From Tetragonia tetragonoides (lineage: Eukaryota > Streptophyta > Magnoliopsida > Caryophyllales > Aizoaceae), in NCBI GenBank assembly GCA_038025085.1, contig CM076147.1:3825501-3889500 (forward strand): a stretch of DNA of 64,000 nt. The letters are read 5' to 3'. The notes under the pieces are model-generated. The model saw nothing but the letters and a program-made list of their open reading frames with translations, was not told the origin of the DNA and did no database searches. A program made the position numbers and the translations under genes. How positions within the stretch are numbered: the first letter of the stretch is position 1; each line of letters opens with the position of its first letter. This document shows, piece by piece, positions 1 to 10,826 of this stretch.

Positions 1-1015
1 ATAACCACATAATCCATTTCAATCTCCAAGTTAAGCCAACATGCTTAGTTAAATAATAATCATGCTTCAAAATAAAGACAACATGCTTTAAAGGTAAAGA
101 CACACACAAATCACCAAATAATAAATCTCATTATTTATTATTATCCATTTAGCCAAGTTCATTAGAGAGAAGAGAATCGTAAGAATGTTTGACCAACCGC
201 AGAAGGCCCAATAGGATCTTAGTCCCGTGCACAGTGGCAAAAGAGGGATCAACCATCCCGGAGTATAGATGACTCCCGAAGTACTTCTAGATGTTCCTAA
301 GTATGCATACCCTCTCTCAACCCTTAGGTTTACAAGAAGAACAGTTTCGCAATAAAACTTACTCGCCCAATCATCATATATGGATACAAGATTTCAGTAC
401 GTTGGGGCTATACCCCGCAGAATATGAACCCACTCAACGCACAATTGACAATTCCCATTCGCGTCCTTTGGTGGATCTCTCACACAAAGAAGTCTTAACT
501 CTCAATTCATTTAATAAGGTGATCACATAATCAAGTAAATCACATAATCTTGGCAATTCTCAAGTAACACAATATGGTTACAATTTTCGATGGCATTTTA
601 CATGAAGGGCATCTAGGCCTTAATTCAAAACCACCTAACTCAAAAGTCAAAGTTCATTTCAACTTATTGAAGTAATATGCTTCTAACATGATTCACATGC
701 TTACTAACATGATACCAAAAATAGCAATACAAGCTATATTCCAATTGAACAATTATTAACATAATTTTCGTTCAATAACCATAATAAACATGCATCTTCT
801 CCATGAATATTAACAAGTAGACATTGCTACACAAAGTGAATTTTCAACATTATACATGCATTCACTATCATATAATTCTATACGAATTATCACAAGGAAA
901 TAAATAACAATTATCCCTTTTCAAAATACTCACAAGTCCAAATATGAATTCACATTCTCAATCCAATACTAGACAAATGAATACAAATCCCAATAGATAT
1001 GAATTATGACAAAGC

Positions 1016-1062
<47 letters not shown>

Positions 1063-2528
1063 GAACAACAACCCAGTAAGTATCCCGCCTAGGGCGGGGT
1101 CTGGGGAGGTCCAGATGTACGCAGTCTTACCCCTAACTAGTCGTCTAGAAGAGAGACTGTTTCCGAAAGACCCACAAAAACTTCTTTTTTTTTTTTAAAT
1201 ACATTTTCAAAAAGGTTTTTTTACATAATTCATAATTCATCTAGACATGAATTACCTTTAAAATAAGGCAAGTCCAATAAGCAAACAACGTAAGCTCCTT
1301 ACGTTTCAAGTGCGATCAACGGGCCCTAACAAGTCCACAATACAACAATAATCAAAACCTTGACTTCTAAACCACTTTATTAAACTTTAAAGATGATTTA
1401 GTACCCTTAATTTAATTAATTAAGTTGCTGAAATTTTCAGTACTCATGCATGCTCAAGGTTTCCAAAATACAATTTACATAAACCAATTTAGAAAACTTT
1501 CCAAAACCCTAAAACAAGTCAACAAGTCAAAACAAGTCAACACCCAAAACAACATCACGATCATCACCACCAGGGGCCCCACCACCAGCAGACCCACTGG
1601 TGGCTGGCCGCACAGCGGCTGCACACGGCTTAGCCGTGCAGCACACGGTTTCACCCTTTTTTTTTCTTTTTTTTTAATCCAATTTAACAAACCCTAATTT
1701 AATTAAATCCACAATTTAATAGATTTTCAGATTTAATTAAATCAAAAAAATCTAACCTTTTGCATTCAAAACTTGATTCAATTCAACAAAACAATAAACC
1801 AAACCAAACCCTAATCATGATCCTATCATCCAAAATTGATAGAATCTAGCAAACCCTAGGCAAAACTAAATTAGGGTTTTACTCATACCAAAAATTAGGA
1901 TTCATAACCTCATACTTGAATTGAATCTAAAAGCTTTTAATAATCAAAGGAAACCAATTTAGAACACTTACTTGAAATCAAGGATTAAAAATTGAGCAAA
2001 GAAGAATTGTGAAAGAGTGAAGAATTCTCTTTCTTTTCCTCCTGGGTCGTGCGTGAGTTTGAGAGGTGAGAGATAAGTGGCTTTTTTTTTTTTTTTTTTT
2101 TTTTGTCTAGGTTAAGTTGATGAGTGAGGAAGTTGAGTCCAATTAGGAAACCAAACCCCTAATTCTACTCCTTCCTTTTCTCCTTCAACTTTCCAAACAA
2201 ATAACCAGTCAAACCCTCTCAAAATCCACCTTTTTAGGAAATAATTTTTCACAAAATAAAAACTAATTTTTTTTTGCTCCATATTTTCGGCTCTTGGCCG
2301 AAAATAATGGCCCTAATTAGGCCTTAATTATTTTCGGCCAATCCGAAAATAATCAAGCCCAATTTCTTTCTTTTATTTTGGCCCAATTAATTTAATTGGA
2401 TCCAAAACAACCCATACATTAATTAGACATTTTAAATCATGAGCCCAATTAATATTTTAAATTCAAAATTGCATTTTTTTATTTAAGTAATTATTATTCT
2501 AAAATGAATAATAATACGGGGTATTACA
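1..2528 (-). mobile_element. Long LTR of Ty3/gypsy chromovirus (3' LTR), outer end outside the window
   Basis: Read on the minus strand, the chromovirus coding region is followed by a purine-rich tract (positions 2529-2545) and then TGTAATACCCCG, a start typical of Tekay/Del-type LTRs. The LTR therefore runs leftward from 2528. No CA end is recognisable before the window edge, so the length is unknown and the part left of about 1,300 is assigned by inference. A SINE-like insertion lies inside (about 1015-1222). No matching second LTR was found right of the gag region, so the element looks truncated there. Small ORFs in this stretch have no recognisable domain. Confidence 0.6.
1015..1222 (+). 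mobile_element. SINE-like short retroposon with (CAA)n edge
   Basis: A (CAA)n run (1015-1077) leads into a core with TCCCGCCTAGGGCGGGGTC and GAGAGACTGTTTCC, ending in a T-rich tract. The same core recurs at 57,180-57,368, where a target duplication is clear. The core resembles plant Au-type SINEs, but the family name is from memory and unconfirmed. No clean target duplication is visible at this copy. Confidence 0.55.
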
Positions 2529-2799
2529 TCCTTACTCCCTTAAAAGAACTTTCGTCCTCGAAACTCAGGATCACCACCAAAGTGAAGCTAGTTCTGTAAG
2601 GCAAAGTTTTTCCACCACACTTTCAAAGTTCAATACGCAACATGTAACTCGAAAGTTTAAAAGTTTTCACAACTTTTTCAAATAACAAATTGAGCATGAT
2701 GCAATGCAATGCAATGAGTTTTCCAGTCTTTGCTTCTTTTCTTTTTGTGGATTGTTACACCCTTCCTCCCTTAAAAAGGTTTCGACCTCAAAACTAAGG
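2529..2799 (-). other. Chromovirus 3' untranslated region with two polypurine-tract-like blocks
   Basis: Between the end of the pol reading frame and the LTR there are two similar blocks about 230 bp apart. On the minus strand each reads as a TTTCGAGG/TTTGAGGT stretch, then AAGGGAGgAAGG, then TGTAAYA. The block abutting 2528 leads into the long LTR. The other (about 2753-2795) leads into TGTAACA but not into an LTR. This looks like a duplicated 3' end. Confidence 0.5.
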
Positions 2800-4238
2800 T
2801 TAAGTACCTTGTTCGAACAGTTGAGGATAACACTTGCACATATCAGCCTCTGTTTCCCAAGTCGCATCTTCGACTTTGTGGTTAGCCCACAACACGTTCA
2901 CAAGATTGATCGTAGACGCACGAGTTTTCTTCGTTTTCTCGTCTAGGATCCTCACAGGTTTAGTTTGCTCCTCAAGGACTCGAACTGGTTGCTCTTGATA
3001 GGTAAGTGTGTCATCCAACGCTACCTTTTCAGGGTTCAGCACATGACTCGGATCATGGTGATATCTTTTGAGTTGTGACATGTGGAACACATCGTGCACT
3101 TGCTCCAAATCTATAGGCATAGCAAGCCTATAAGCGACCTCTCCAATTCTTTCAAGAATCTCGTAGGGTCCAATATACTTCGGGCTAAGCTTTCCTTTGC
3201 GCCCAAATCTCATTACTCCACGAGTAGGCGATACTTTGAGAAGTACCTTCTCACCAACTTGGAATTCCTCCATTCGTCGATGTTGATCTGCATAGTCTTT
3301 CTGTCTATCTTGTGCAGCTTTCATCTTCTCTTGGACAAGTTTCACTTGATCCACAGTCTCTTGGATAAAATCCGGGCCTAAAACAAAGGTCTCACTTATG
3401 TCATTCCAACACGTAGGAGATCGACACTTCCTCCCATACAACGCCTCGTAAGGTGCTCTACCAATACTCACATGGTAGCTATTAGGAGAACTCAATCAAA
3501 GGAAAACTCTTCTCCCTAGAGTCCTTCATCTCTAGAGCACAAGCTCTCAAAGTGTCCTGCAATGTCTGAATAGTACGTTCCGTTTGACCATCTGTCACAG
3601 GATAAAATGTTGTACTAAATTTCAACTTCGTACGAAAGGCATCTTGCAATTTGCCCCAAAAGTTCGACAAGAATCTCGTACCTGTCTGACACAACGTCTT
3701 TAGGTACTCCATGTAACCTTAAGACTTCCTTCACATAAGCTTCAGCGAGTTGGTCCATCGACCAAGTATTCTTCATTGCAATGAATCTCGCCGTTTTCGT
3801 CAGTCGGTCGACAATAACCCAAATAGTGTCTTTGCCAGACCTCGTCTTTGGTAATCCAGTCACGAAGTCCATCGAGATTGAATCCCACTTTCATCCAGGA
3901 ATTTCCAGCGATTGAGCAAGACCTCCAGACCTCCTGTGTTCGATCTTCACCTTTTGACAAGTAAGACACCTTGCCACATACTCAGCACACTCTCGCTTCA
4001 TGTTTGTCCACCAAAACTGAAGTTTCAAGTCTTTGTACAGCTTATCACCACCTGGGTGAACAGAATACGCAGTTCCATGCGCCTCCTCTAGAATTGTCTT
4101 TTTCAGCTCAGCGTTGTTTGGTACACACCAATGCCCTTTCATCTTGATCGTACCATCATCAAGGATCTCATAATCAGGATGCTTCCCATCCTTTATCTTG
4201 ACACGTAACTCTTCTAAAAACGGGTCATGAACTTGCAA
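2800..4238 (-). pseudogene. Gypsy integrase and chromodomain, disrupted
   Basis: This is the C-terminal part of a Ty3/gypsy Pol. The integrase zinc-binding HHCC region lies at about 3,930-4,110 (HGTAYSVHPG followed by CLTC). The catalytic core follows in several frames ([20 protein letters not shown] at about 3,810-3,870), then a C-terminal stretch ending in a chromodomain-like VLWANHKVEDATWE motif. The chromodomain places the element with chromoviruses of the Tekay/Del type. Reading frame changes near 3,970, 3,715 and 3,490 break the protein, so it cannot be made as one product. Confidence 0.85.
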
Positions 4239-4265
4239 CTGTCGGATCTCATCATAGATCGAAGG

Positions 4266-5501
4266 TCACACTACAAGTGCATTCAGCAACACTGTAGTCT
4301 CACCTTGTTGAACAACTTCTAGGTCCAACTTCCTGAATTCCTCACACAAGTCATACGGTAGCACCATCATGTTATTCACAGTGTGTGAAGTCTTCCTACT
4401 CAACCCATCAGCCACTACATTCGCCTTTCCCTCGTGATATTGAATATCCAGCTCGTACTCAGATATCAACTCGAGCCATCTCCGTTGCCTCATATTCAAC
4501 TCTTTTTGAGTGAAGATATACTTCAAACTCTTGTGAGCAGTAAAGATCTTGCAACGAGCTCCATACAAATAATGCCTCCAGATTTTTAAGGCAAAAATCA
4601 CAGCAGCTAACTCCATGTCATGAGTAGGGTAATTCTTCTCATGCAGCACTTTCAACTGGCGAGAGGCATAAGCAACCACCTTGCCATGTTGCATAAGTAC
4701 ACACCCCAACCCATTCTTAGATGCATCATTGTACACCTCAAACCCTTCCATTCCTGACGGTAAAGTCAAAACTGGTGCCGTAGTCAACCTCTTCTTAAGC
4801 TCTTGGAAAGCTTCTTCACATTGTTCAATCCACTTGTATTTCATCTCCTTTTTCATCAAATTTGTGATAGGCCTAGATATCTTGGAGAAATCTTGCATAA
4901 ATCTCCTATAATAGCCAGCCAAACTGAGGAAACTTCTCACCTCAGTCACACTTTTCGGAGCAGGCCAATCCATGACAGCCCGAATCTTAGAAGGATCAAC
5001 AGAGACTCCTTCTTTAGAGATAATGTGCCCAAGAAAAGCGACACTCTCTAGCCAAAACTCGCACTTTGAGAGTTTAGCGTACAACTTCTCATTTCGCAAC
5101 ACCTCTAAGACAGTCCTCAAGTGTCTTGCGTGTTCCTCCTTGTCTTTCGAATACACCAAAATATCATCAATAAACACGACCACAAATCTATCTAGATATG
5201 GTCTAAAGGTGTTATTCATCATTTTCATAAACTTAGCAGGTGCATTAGTTAACCCAAATGGCATAACAACAAACTCATAATGCCCATACCTTGTCCTAAA
5301 GGCAGTTTTCGCAATGTCGACCTCATCGATTCTCAGCTGATGATAACCTGACCGCAAATCCACCTTTGAAAATACTCCAGCTCCTTGGAGTTGATCGAAC
5401 AGGTCTTCAATCCTTGGTAGAGGATACCTATTCTTGACAGGGACCTTGTTCAACTCACGATAGTCAATGCATAGACGCAGACTACCGTCCTTCTTACGCA
5501 C
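4266..5501 (-). pseudogene. Gypsy reverse transcriptase and RNase H block
   Basis: An open stretch of 411 codons carries the RT palm motifs [12 protein letters not shown] and FIDDILVYS (catalytic Asp pair), followed by a gypsy RNase H domain with an NDASKNGLG motif and a tether toward integrase. In an intact element this enzyme copies genomic RNA into DNA in cytoplasmic particles. Here it is bounded on both sides by in-frame stops. The upstream one (about 5,518-5,520) is a TGA where chromoviruses usually have CGA in SPRGAPV, the expected product of methyl-CpG decay. The domain itself is well preserved. Confidence 0.9.
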
Positions 5502-5519
5502 AAATAAAACTGGTGCGCC

Positions 5520-6326
5520 TCACGGTGACACACTAGGTCTAATGTGCCCTTTCTCTAGTAACTCCTCCAACTGTTCCTTTAGCTCTTTCATCTCTAAAGG
5601 TGCCATTCTATACGGTGCCCTTGAAATCGGACTTGTTCTAGGAACTAGGTCAATCTGAAACACAGTATCCCTTACTGGTGGCAGACCAGGAATCTCCTTT
5701 GGAAAGACATCCGGAAACTCGTTGACCACATCAATCTTTGAGATTTCCTCGTCTACACCCTCTACATTCTGAATGTGACACAAAAATCCCTCACATCCCT
5801 TCTCTAAGTGCTTTTTCGCCACTAACATTGAAATAATCCCAATTCCTCCCTTAGTGACAATTCCTTTATAAGAGATTCTATTACCTCTAAGTCCTTTCAG
5901 CGATAACTTTTGTTCGCTATAATCGATTCTCGCTTTATACTTGTTAAGCCAGTTCATACCTAAGATGACGTCAAAATCTCTCAATTAAAACTCAATCAGG
6001 TCTGCAGGCAATTCAGACCCTGCAATGTTCACTCGAACATTGGGATGCACTACTTTACACAATACCACCTTTCCAGTAGGAGTGGCAATACTAGTCTCAA
6101 AAGACTCCACTACTCCCATCCCATGTTTCTTAACAAAGTTTTCAGATATGAATGAATGTGATGCTCCAGAATCAAATAATACATAGGCAGGCAAAGAATT
6201 TACAAGAAACGTACCAGCCACCACATTGTTTGCCGCATCAGCATGTACTTGATTCATCACAAACAAAAGACCTCCATTTCTATTCTGGTTTGCCATTATT
6301 TTTCTGAACATTTTCAGCCTGTCCAT
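5520..6326 (-). pseudogene. Gypsy aspartic protease and linker to RT
   Basis: The retropepsin active site LFDSGASHSFIS lies near 6,140-6,180. The linker then runs toward RT through the GMNWL motif and the conserved PVRDTVFQIDLVP segment. A stop at 5,985-5,987 separates the protease half from the linker, and a second stop near 5,520 separates the linker from RT. All three pieces share one frame, so point mutations and not large rearrangements account for these breaks. Confidence 0.85.
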
Positions 6327-7490
6327 TCAGCCCATTCTGTCGATTACCACCCTGGTTGTTCCCATTTTGACCCTGAGCTGCAGGAGCTTGAACATTGTTG
6401 TTGGCCCTACCATTGTTCACTGTCTTGCCCTTCTGTGGACAATCAAAAGAACGATGCCCCAACTCTTGACAAGTGAAACATCTATACTTATTCCCAGCAC
6501 AATCAACCCCTGGGTGATTCTTGTTGCACCTCTTGCAACTGTAGGGTTTGCCCTTCCAACCCCCATTATTCTTATGGCCATTTCCATTGCCATTCTTGCC
6601 ATTTTCATTCTTGGAATTCCCATCCTCGTTGTGGTTATTCCCCTTGTTGTTGTTGTTGTTGTTGTTATTCTTGTTGTTCCCTCCCCGGAACTTTTCCTTT
6701 TTCTCACCACCACTACCCTGATGGTCATCAAACTTCCTCTTTCTCCTAGTCACCTCCTCTCGTTGCTTGTAAATCGCAGCTTGATTCGCAGCACGATTGT
6801 AGGCCTCTTGCACAGTTTTACACTTATAACCCCCAAAGACTCACGAATGGTCCAGTACAACCCATTCTGGAATCTACGGGCTCTTTGCTCTTCCGTAGAG
6901 ACTAACTCTCCAGCAAAACGAGCAAGATCGTCAAACTTTTCAGCATATTCCTGAACAGTCATCCTTCCCTGGATAAGGTTCAAGAACTCGTTATACTTTT
7001 GGTCCTGGAGATACTTTGGGTAGAACTCCTCTTGAAGAACCGTTTTGAACAATTCCCAATTAAAACCCTCTCGAGCTCTAATTTATGTACCATTGGTTGT
7101 CCACCAATGATCTGCCTTCTTCCGGAACAAATAAATAGTACTATCTACCTTAAGTGCCAACGAACACCCAGTTATCGCGAAGATTTTCTCCAAATCCCTC
7201 GTCCAATCGTCGAGAAGTACGGGATCCTCACGCCCTTCAAACACAGGCGGATTATGCCCTTTTATCTTCTTGGATACTGCGGCGAAGTCGTCACCCCCAA
7301 TAGCCCTCGTGTCTTCCCTCTGCATCATCTGCGCGATGAATGCATTAGACTGCGCCAAGGCTTGCTGCAACTGAGCAAGTTGCGCTAATAAGGCTTGCGC
7401 CATTTCCTCCCCATTCCCGACGTTGTTGTTGTTATCTCCCATCGAGCTATTAGAATCTTCGACTCTTTGTCTATTTCTTCTAGGTGGCAT
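6280..7490 (-). pseudogene. Gypsy gag polyprotein, frameshifted
   Basis: Gag starts at the ATG ending at 7490 (MPPRRNRQRVEDS) and holds the capsid-like segment (VQEYAEKFDDLARFAGELV at about 6,900-6,960) and one CCHC zinc knuckle (CFTCQELGHRSFDC near 6,440-6,490). An in-frame stop near 7,081 and frame changes around 6,800 and 6,300 break it. An Asn-rich stretch at about 6,650-6,680 is encoded by a (TTG/CAA)-type microsatellite. Antisense ORFs here are shadows of that low-complexity tract. Confidence 0.85.
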
Positions 7491-8073
7491 CTAGCAACCT
7501 AAAGGATCAACAAAAGCAAAAGAAAAGGGTATTAGCTACCCATATTACACTCATGTGTGATAATCACAACTAACATATACACTTAACTCATATATATGTT
7601 CAATAGCCAACTAGGGCTCTAGGCTCTTATTGCGTTCAAGCATGGCCTTATCACACTCTTGCGTACAAGCAAGCTCAAGTTTCAATAGACTTTGTTCTTT
7701 CTCAAAAAATAAACAAATCACACTCATAAGGAAACATCCATGCCTTTTTCATAGTCGTTTTCACAATACTCATGCTCCAAATAGCAAGTAAATAACACAT
7801 TTCTTGCAAAATTTCCATCTCATAAACCAAATAATCATGTATTTGTTCTCAAAAATGAGGACTTGCCAAACCAAGCCTCAATAGCATGAAGTAAAGCAAA
7901 AATTTAACATTCTAATGAATAATGTCAAAACAAATGGCTAGCAGGGCCAAATAAAGTCTAAAATAGTTTACTCCATCACAACTAATCAAAACTAAGAATC
8001 ACGCTTTCTTCGCGACCTTGCGCTTCGTTGCGCGCTTCGCTTGGAGCGTCTCCTAGTAGATTTCATCGAGACT
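7491..8073. other. Non-coding leader right of gag
   Basis: This stretch lies upstream of gag on the minus strand. It has no primer-binding site of the TGGTATCAGAGC type, no LTR end and no coding signal. It may be chromovirus leader sequence. The stretch at about 8,010-8,050 has a repeated GCGCTTCG motif. Confidence 0.4.
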
Positions 8074-8550
8074 CTAGTCCATCTCATTGAACAAATCCTT
8101 TTCGAGCTCCATGGCCTCGTCGACCACTTCCTCCTTGTCCTTCTTCGCAGGACTCGGTGCAAATTTGAATTTGCGTTGCGGCTCTACTAACGCAAGCTCC
8201 TTCATCTCGTCGATCTTGTCGATGATTCCAGGATACTTGGCGAAGTAGTGCTCTGGCCAGAGTTTGACACGTCTGAAGATCGAGTTGAAGCTCTCCTTGA
8301 AAAGCTCCCCACAGTCGTAGGACTGCTCCCACTCATCATTTAGCTTATCTCTGAAAGCCTTCCAAATGATTCTATGACCAAAGGCCTTGTACAAAACGTA
8401 CGCCTTCATGTGATGTGACCTCAAAGTGGACTTATTCTCATGCTAGTCGTTGTATTCCTTGAAAGTCGCACGCGCCTCGTTCTCGAAATCGTGCAAGCGT
8501 TTGTCCCCCTTCCATTGCAGAGTTCGCGGGTCTCTAGGTGAATGACTCAT
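8074..8550 (-). pseudogene. Unassigned ORF, about 158 codons, one in-frame stop
   Basis: An open frame begins at the ATG ending near 8550 (MSHSPRDPRTLQWKGDKR), has one TAG near 8,440, and continues in the same frame from about 8,424 to a stop at 8,074. The product would be soluble, rich in charged and aromatic residues (WEQSYDCGELFKESF; FRRVKLWPEHYFAKYPG), with an acidic tail. No family is recognised. It lies in the same orientation as and about 580 bp upstream of the gypsy gag, so it may be an extra ORF of that retrotransposon or a captured fragment. GC content is higher than in the flanks, which supports past coding. Confidence 0.45.
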
Positions 8551-8761
8551 CTGCAAACGGGAAACAATACGTTAGTACTTCACTCGAGTACTTCAAATAA
8601 TACCAAAATAAGTAAAAGAACAATTAAACTCATTTCGGCTTACAAATATTTTATTCACATAACTTAAGTCTATTTAAGTTTTCAACTATGAGTACATCTT
8701 AAATTTGATGTTTCAACCCTTTCTTCCACGAGACATATACGAAATGACTTTCTTCTAACTT

Positions 8762-9327
8762 ATGGTCAAAGTCTACTTATATAACTTCTGCCCTTGGTCC
8801 ATTGTTTTTGCTTTCACTATTTGGGATCTTTGGAAAAAAAGAAATCTTATGCTCATTGAACATGCTGAAATCCCCGTTACTGTTTGGATTATGATACTTA
8901 TGAGTTTTGGACATCCTGACCAAATATTTCTAAAGATTCGCAATGTACTACATACAATTGGGATCTCCCCCCCTCTGGTTTTGTAACTATGAATGTGGAT
9001 GCTGCTTATTACCACCACAAGGACATTGCTAGTTGGGGTGGTGTTATTAGAAATGATTAAGGTGTTACTGGATTCTTGGCTTCCGGATGAAATATGTAGC
9101 AAAAATCAATCACGCATGCAGAATGTGTCTGGATTCTAAGGGTTTGCAATGTACTATATGAGAGAGACTAATTTACAAAGTTGCGGACTCTATTTCTAAG
9201 AGATGTAATTTAGAGTTAAATATGTTTTATAATGTACTCTCTATAATAGGTAAATGACTATTTGACGATATGAAACCAATAACTTTATTTGCAAAATATA
9301 ATAAATTTTATGATAAAAAAAAAAAGC
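8762..9327 (+). pseudogene. LINE 3' remnant (RNase H-like domain and tail)
   Basis: Translated pieces FAFTIWDLWKKRN and, in another frame, VDAAYYHHKDIASWGGVIRND match the C-terminal RNase H-like domain of plant L1-type LINEs. The piece ends in AATAAATTTTATGAT followed by an A run at about 9,316-9,325, the usual LINE tail. Frames are broken and everything upstream is missing. Confidence 0.7.
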
Positions 9328-9539
9328 ATAATAAGCCATCCATTTTCACAGGCAGGCGACAATAGCATGTGCGTATGGTAATCCGTTCTTACCCTCGTAT
9401 CTGACCAGAACTTGACGACTCTTAATATTTAAAGGGATACCCATACGTATAAAACGACAAAATGATCTTTGTTAGTCTACCAATGTAAGGGAATACTTCT
9501 TGCCATGAGTTGATATTAAGAGACACGAAACCTTAATAA

Positions 9540-9660
9540 ACACGCTATTTTCAATAATAAACTACAAATATAATTGCGTCACATATCAATGATCACGAAT
9601 CTCCTAATAATTGCCAAATCAATTAACCACTCACTCCTCGATATTAGATATAAATCCGAA
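9540..9660 (+). repeat. Upstream block shared with segment B
   Basis: The stretch around 9,590-9,655 (CTCCTAATAATTGCCAAATC and flanks) is clearly related to 47,020-47,085 (CTCCTAATGATCGCCAAATC). This marks the left part of a duplicated segment that also includes the microprotein genes and their downstream introns. Confidence 0.6.
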
Positions 9661-9862
9661 ATGTCCACTCATTAGTTAACACAATTATTAATTAAAGTAA
9701 CAAAAAAAAAAAAAACTCGCACCACTGTTTTATCATGCAAAAAAGACTTAAGGTCCCCTCAAAAAAAACAAAAAGCAAGAAGAAAGACTTAAATGTCCCT
9801 ACAAAAAAGAAAAAAAGGAAGAGAAAGGGTTAAGGTCGGCTTGTTTTTGTAATTCAGTAGTC

Positions 9863-9870
9863 TATATAAG
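9863..9870 (+). promoter_or_regulatory. TATA box of microprotein copy 1
   Basis: TATATAAG lies 88 bp before the ATG at 9951. The same box and its GTC lead-in are kept in copy 2 and in the segment B paralogue, and are deleted in copy 3. Confidence 0.75.
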
Positions 9871-9950
9871 GACTAAAATGAACTTTTGGCCCACTTCTTT
9901 CTAAAAAAAAAACGAAAAAAAATTCAAAAGAGCAAAAATATATTTTAACC

Positions 9951-10121
9951 ATGGAAAAGTGGCAAGAAATTGTCATAGCGGTATGTTATTGCCTCGTGGG
10001 AGCAGTGTTGATTGTAGGAATTCTATGGTGGATGGTGAACAAATACAATATTGAGTGCTGGCCCTGTTTTAGCAAGAAAACCAGTGCGGTGGCCCCGGTG
10101 AACGAACAACCGGACACTTAA
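9951..10121 (+). CDS. Small membrane protein, 56 aa, tandem copy 1
   Basis: The ORF is 57 codons including the stop, starting at an ATG in good context (AACCATGG). Residues 1-6 are polar (MEKWQE). Residues 7-29 form one hydrophobic span (VCYCLVGAVLIVGILWWMV). Then come a short loop, a CWPC motif at 36-39, two lysines at 42-43 and a proline-rich polar tail. The layout suggests a single-pass protein with the Cys-x-x-Cys segment just outside the membrane; which side is unknown. It has its own TATA box, and a splice donor lies in the 3' untranslated region. Copy 2 differs by four substitutions, two of them silent. I do not recognise the family. It is unlike CYSTM proteins, whose Cys-rich span is C-terminal. 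No function is assigned. Confidence 0.65.
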   Translation: MEKWQEIVIAVCYCLVGAVLIVGILWWMVNKYNIECWPCFSKKTSAVAPVNEQPDT

Positions 10122-10176
10122 TTTAATATTGCATTATGATTTTCAAGTGAACTCCCTGTGTTCTTGAAGCTCTAAA

Positions 10177-10195
10177 ATTGAACTTCTTGTTCAAT
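10177..10195 (+). promoter_or_regulatory. 3' UTR hairpin next to a splice donor, copy 1
   Basis: ATTGAAC-TTCTT-GTTCAAT forms a 7-bp stem with a 5-nt loop, followed 11 nt later by a GTAAGT donor (10,207-10,212). The same hairpin and donor occur after copies 2 and 3 and in the segment B paralogue, where only the loop differs. Confidence 0.55.
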
Positions 10196-10568
10196 TAATG
10201 ATTTGGGTAAGTTTTCTTCTTTCTTTTTTTTTCTCATCTTTTCTTGCATTTTTATGAAATTGTTCATGTTGGTACGTACAATATTGATTGAATGTACATT
10301 ACCATGTGTTAAATTACAAATTTCCACTCATTAGTTAACACGATTATTAATTAAATATAAATCTAAAATCTCCACTCATTAGTTAACACGATTATTAATT
10401 AAAATAACAAAAAAAAAAACTCGCTCCACCGTTTTATCATGCAAAAAAGACTTAAGGTCCCCTCAAAAAAGCAAAAAACAAGAAGAAAGACTTAAATGTC
10501 CCTAAAAAAAAAAAGAAAAAAAGGAAGAGAAAGGGTTAAGATCGGCTTCTTTTTGTAATTCAGTAGTC

Positions 10569-10576
10569 TATATAAG
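10569..10576 (+). promoter_or_regulatory. TATA box of microprotein copy 2
   Basis: TATATAAG lies 87 bp before the ATG at 10656, in the same context as in copy 1. Confidence 0.75.
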
Positions 10577-10655
10577 GACTAAAATGAACTTTTGGCCCAC
10601 TTCTTTCTAAAAAAAAAACAAAAAAAAATCAAAAGAGCAAAAATATGTTTTAACC

Positions 10656-10826
10656 ATGGAAAAGTGGCAAGAAATTGTCATAGCGGTATGTTCTTGCCTC
10701 GTGGGAGCAGTGTTGATTGTAGGAATTCTATGGTGGATGGTGAACAAATACAATATTGAGTGCTGGCCCTGTTTTAGCAAGAAAACCAGTGCGGTGGCCC
10801 CAGTGAACGAACAGCCGGACGCTTAA
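10656..10826 (+). CDS. Small membrane protein, 56 aa, tandem copy 2
   Basis: Same length and frame as copy 1, with Tyr13 changed to Ser and the last residue Thr56 changed to Ala. The single membrane span (7-29), the CWPC motif (36-39) and the basic pair after it are unchanged. A point difference in the leader creates a two-codon upstream ORF (ATGTTTTAA, 10,645-10,653) just before the true start, which copy 1 lacks and which could lower translation. Downstream hairpin and splice donor are as in copy 1. Confidence 0.65.
   Translation: MEKWQEIVIAVCSCLVGAVLIVGILWWMVNKYNIECWPCFSKKTSAVAPVNEQPDA

Noticed and set aside
1425..1697. 90-codon ORF near the window start
   Set aside because: Lies in the chromovirus LTR, low-complexity, overlapped by an equally open antisense frame.
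6367..6954. 195-codon plus-strand ORF with hydrophobic Val/Ile runs
   Set aside because: Antisense shadow of the gypsy gag, caused by the low-complexity Asn-codon tract.
7491..8760. Search for the second LTR and primer site of the gypsy element
   Set aside because: No TGGTATCAGAGC-type site and no copy of the 2,528-end LTR start was found, so no 5' LTR is claimed.
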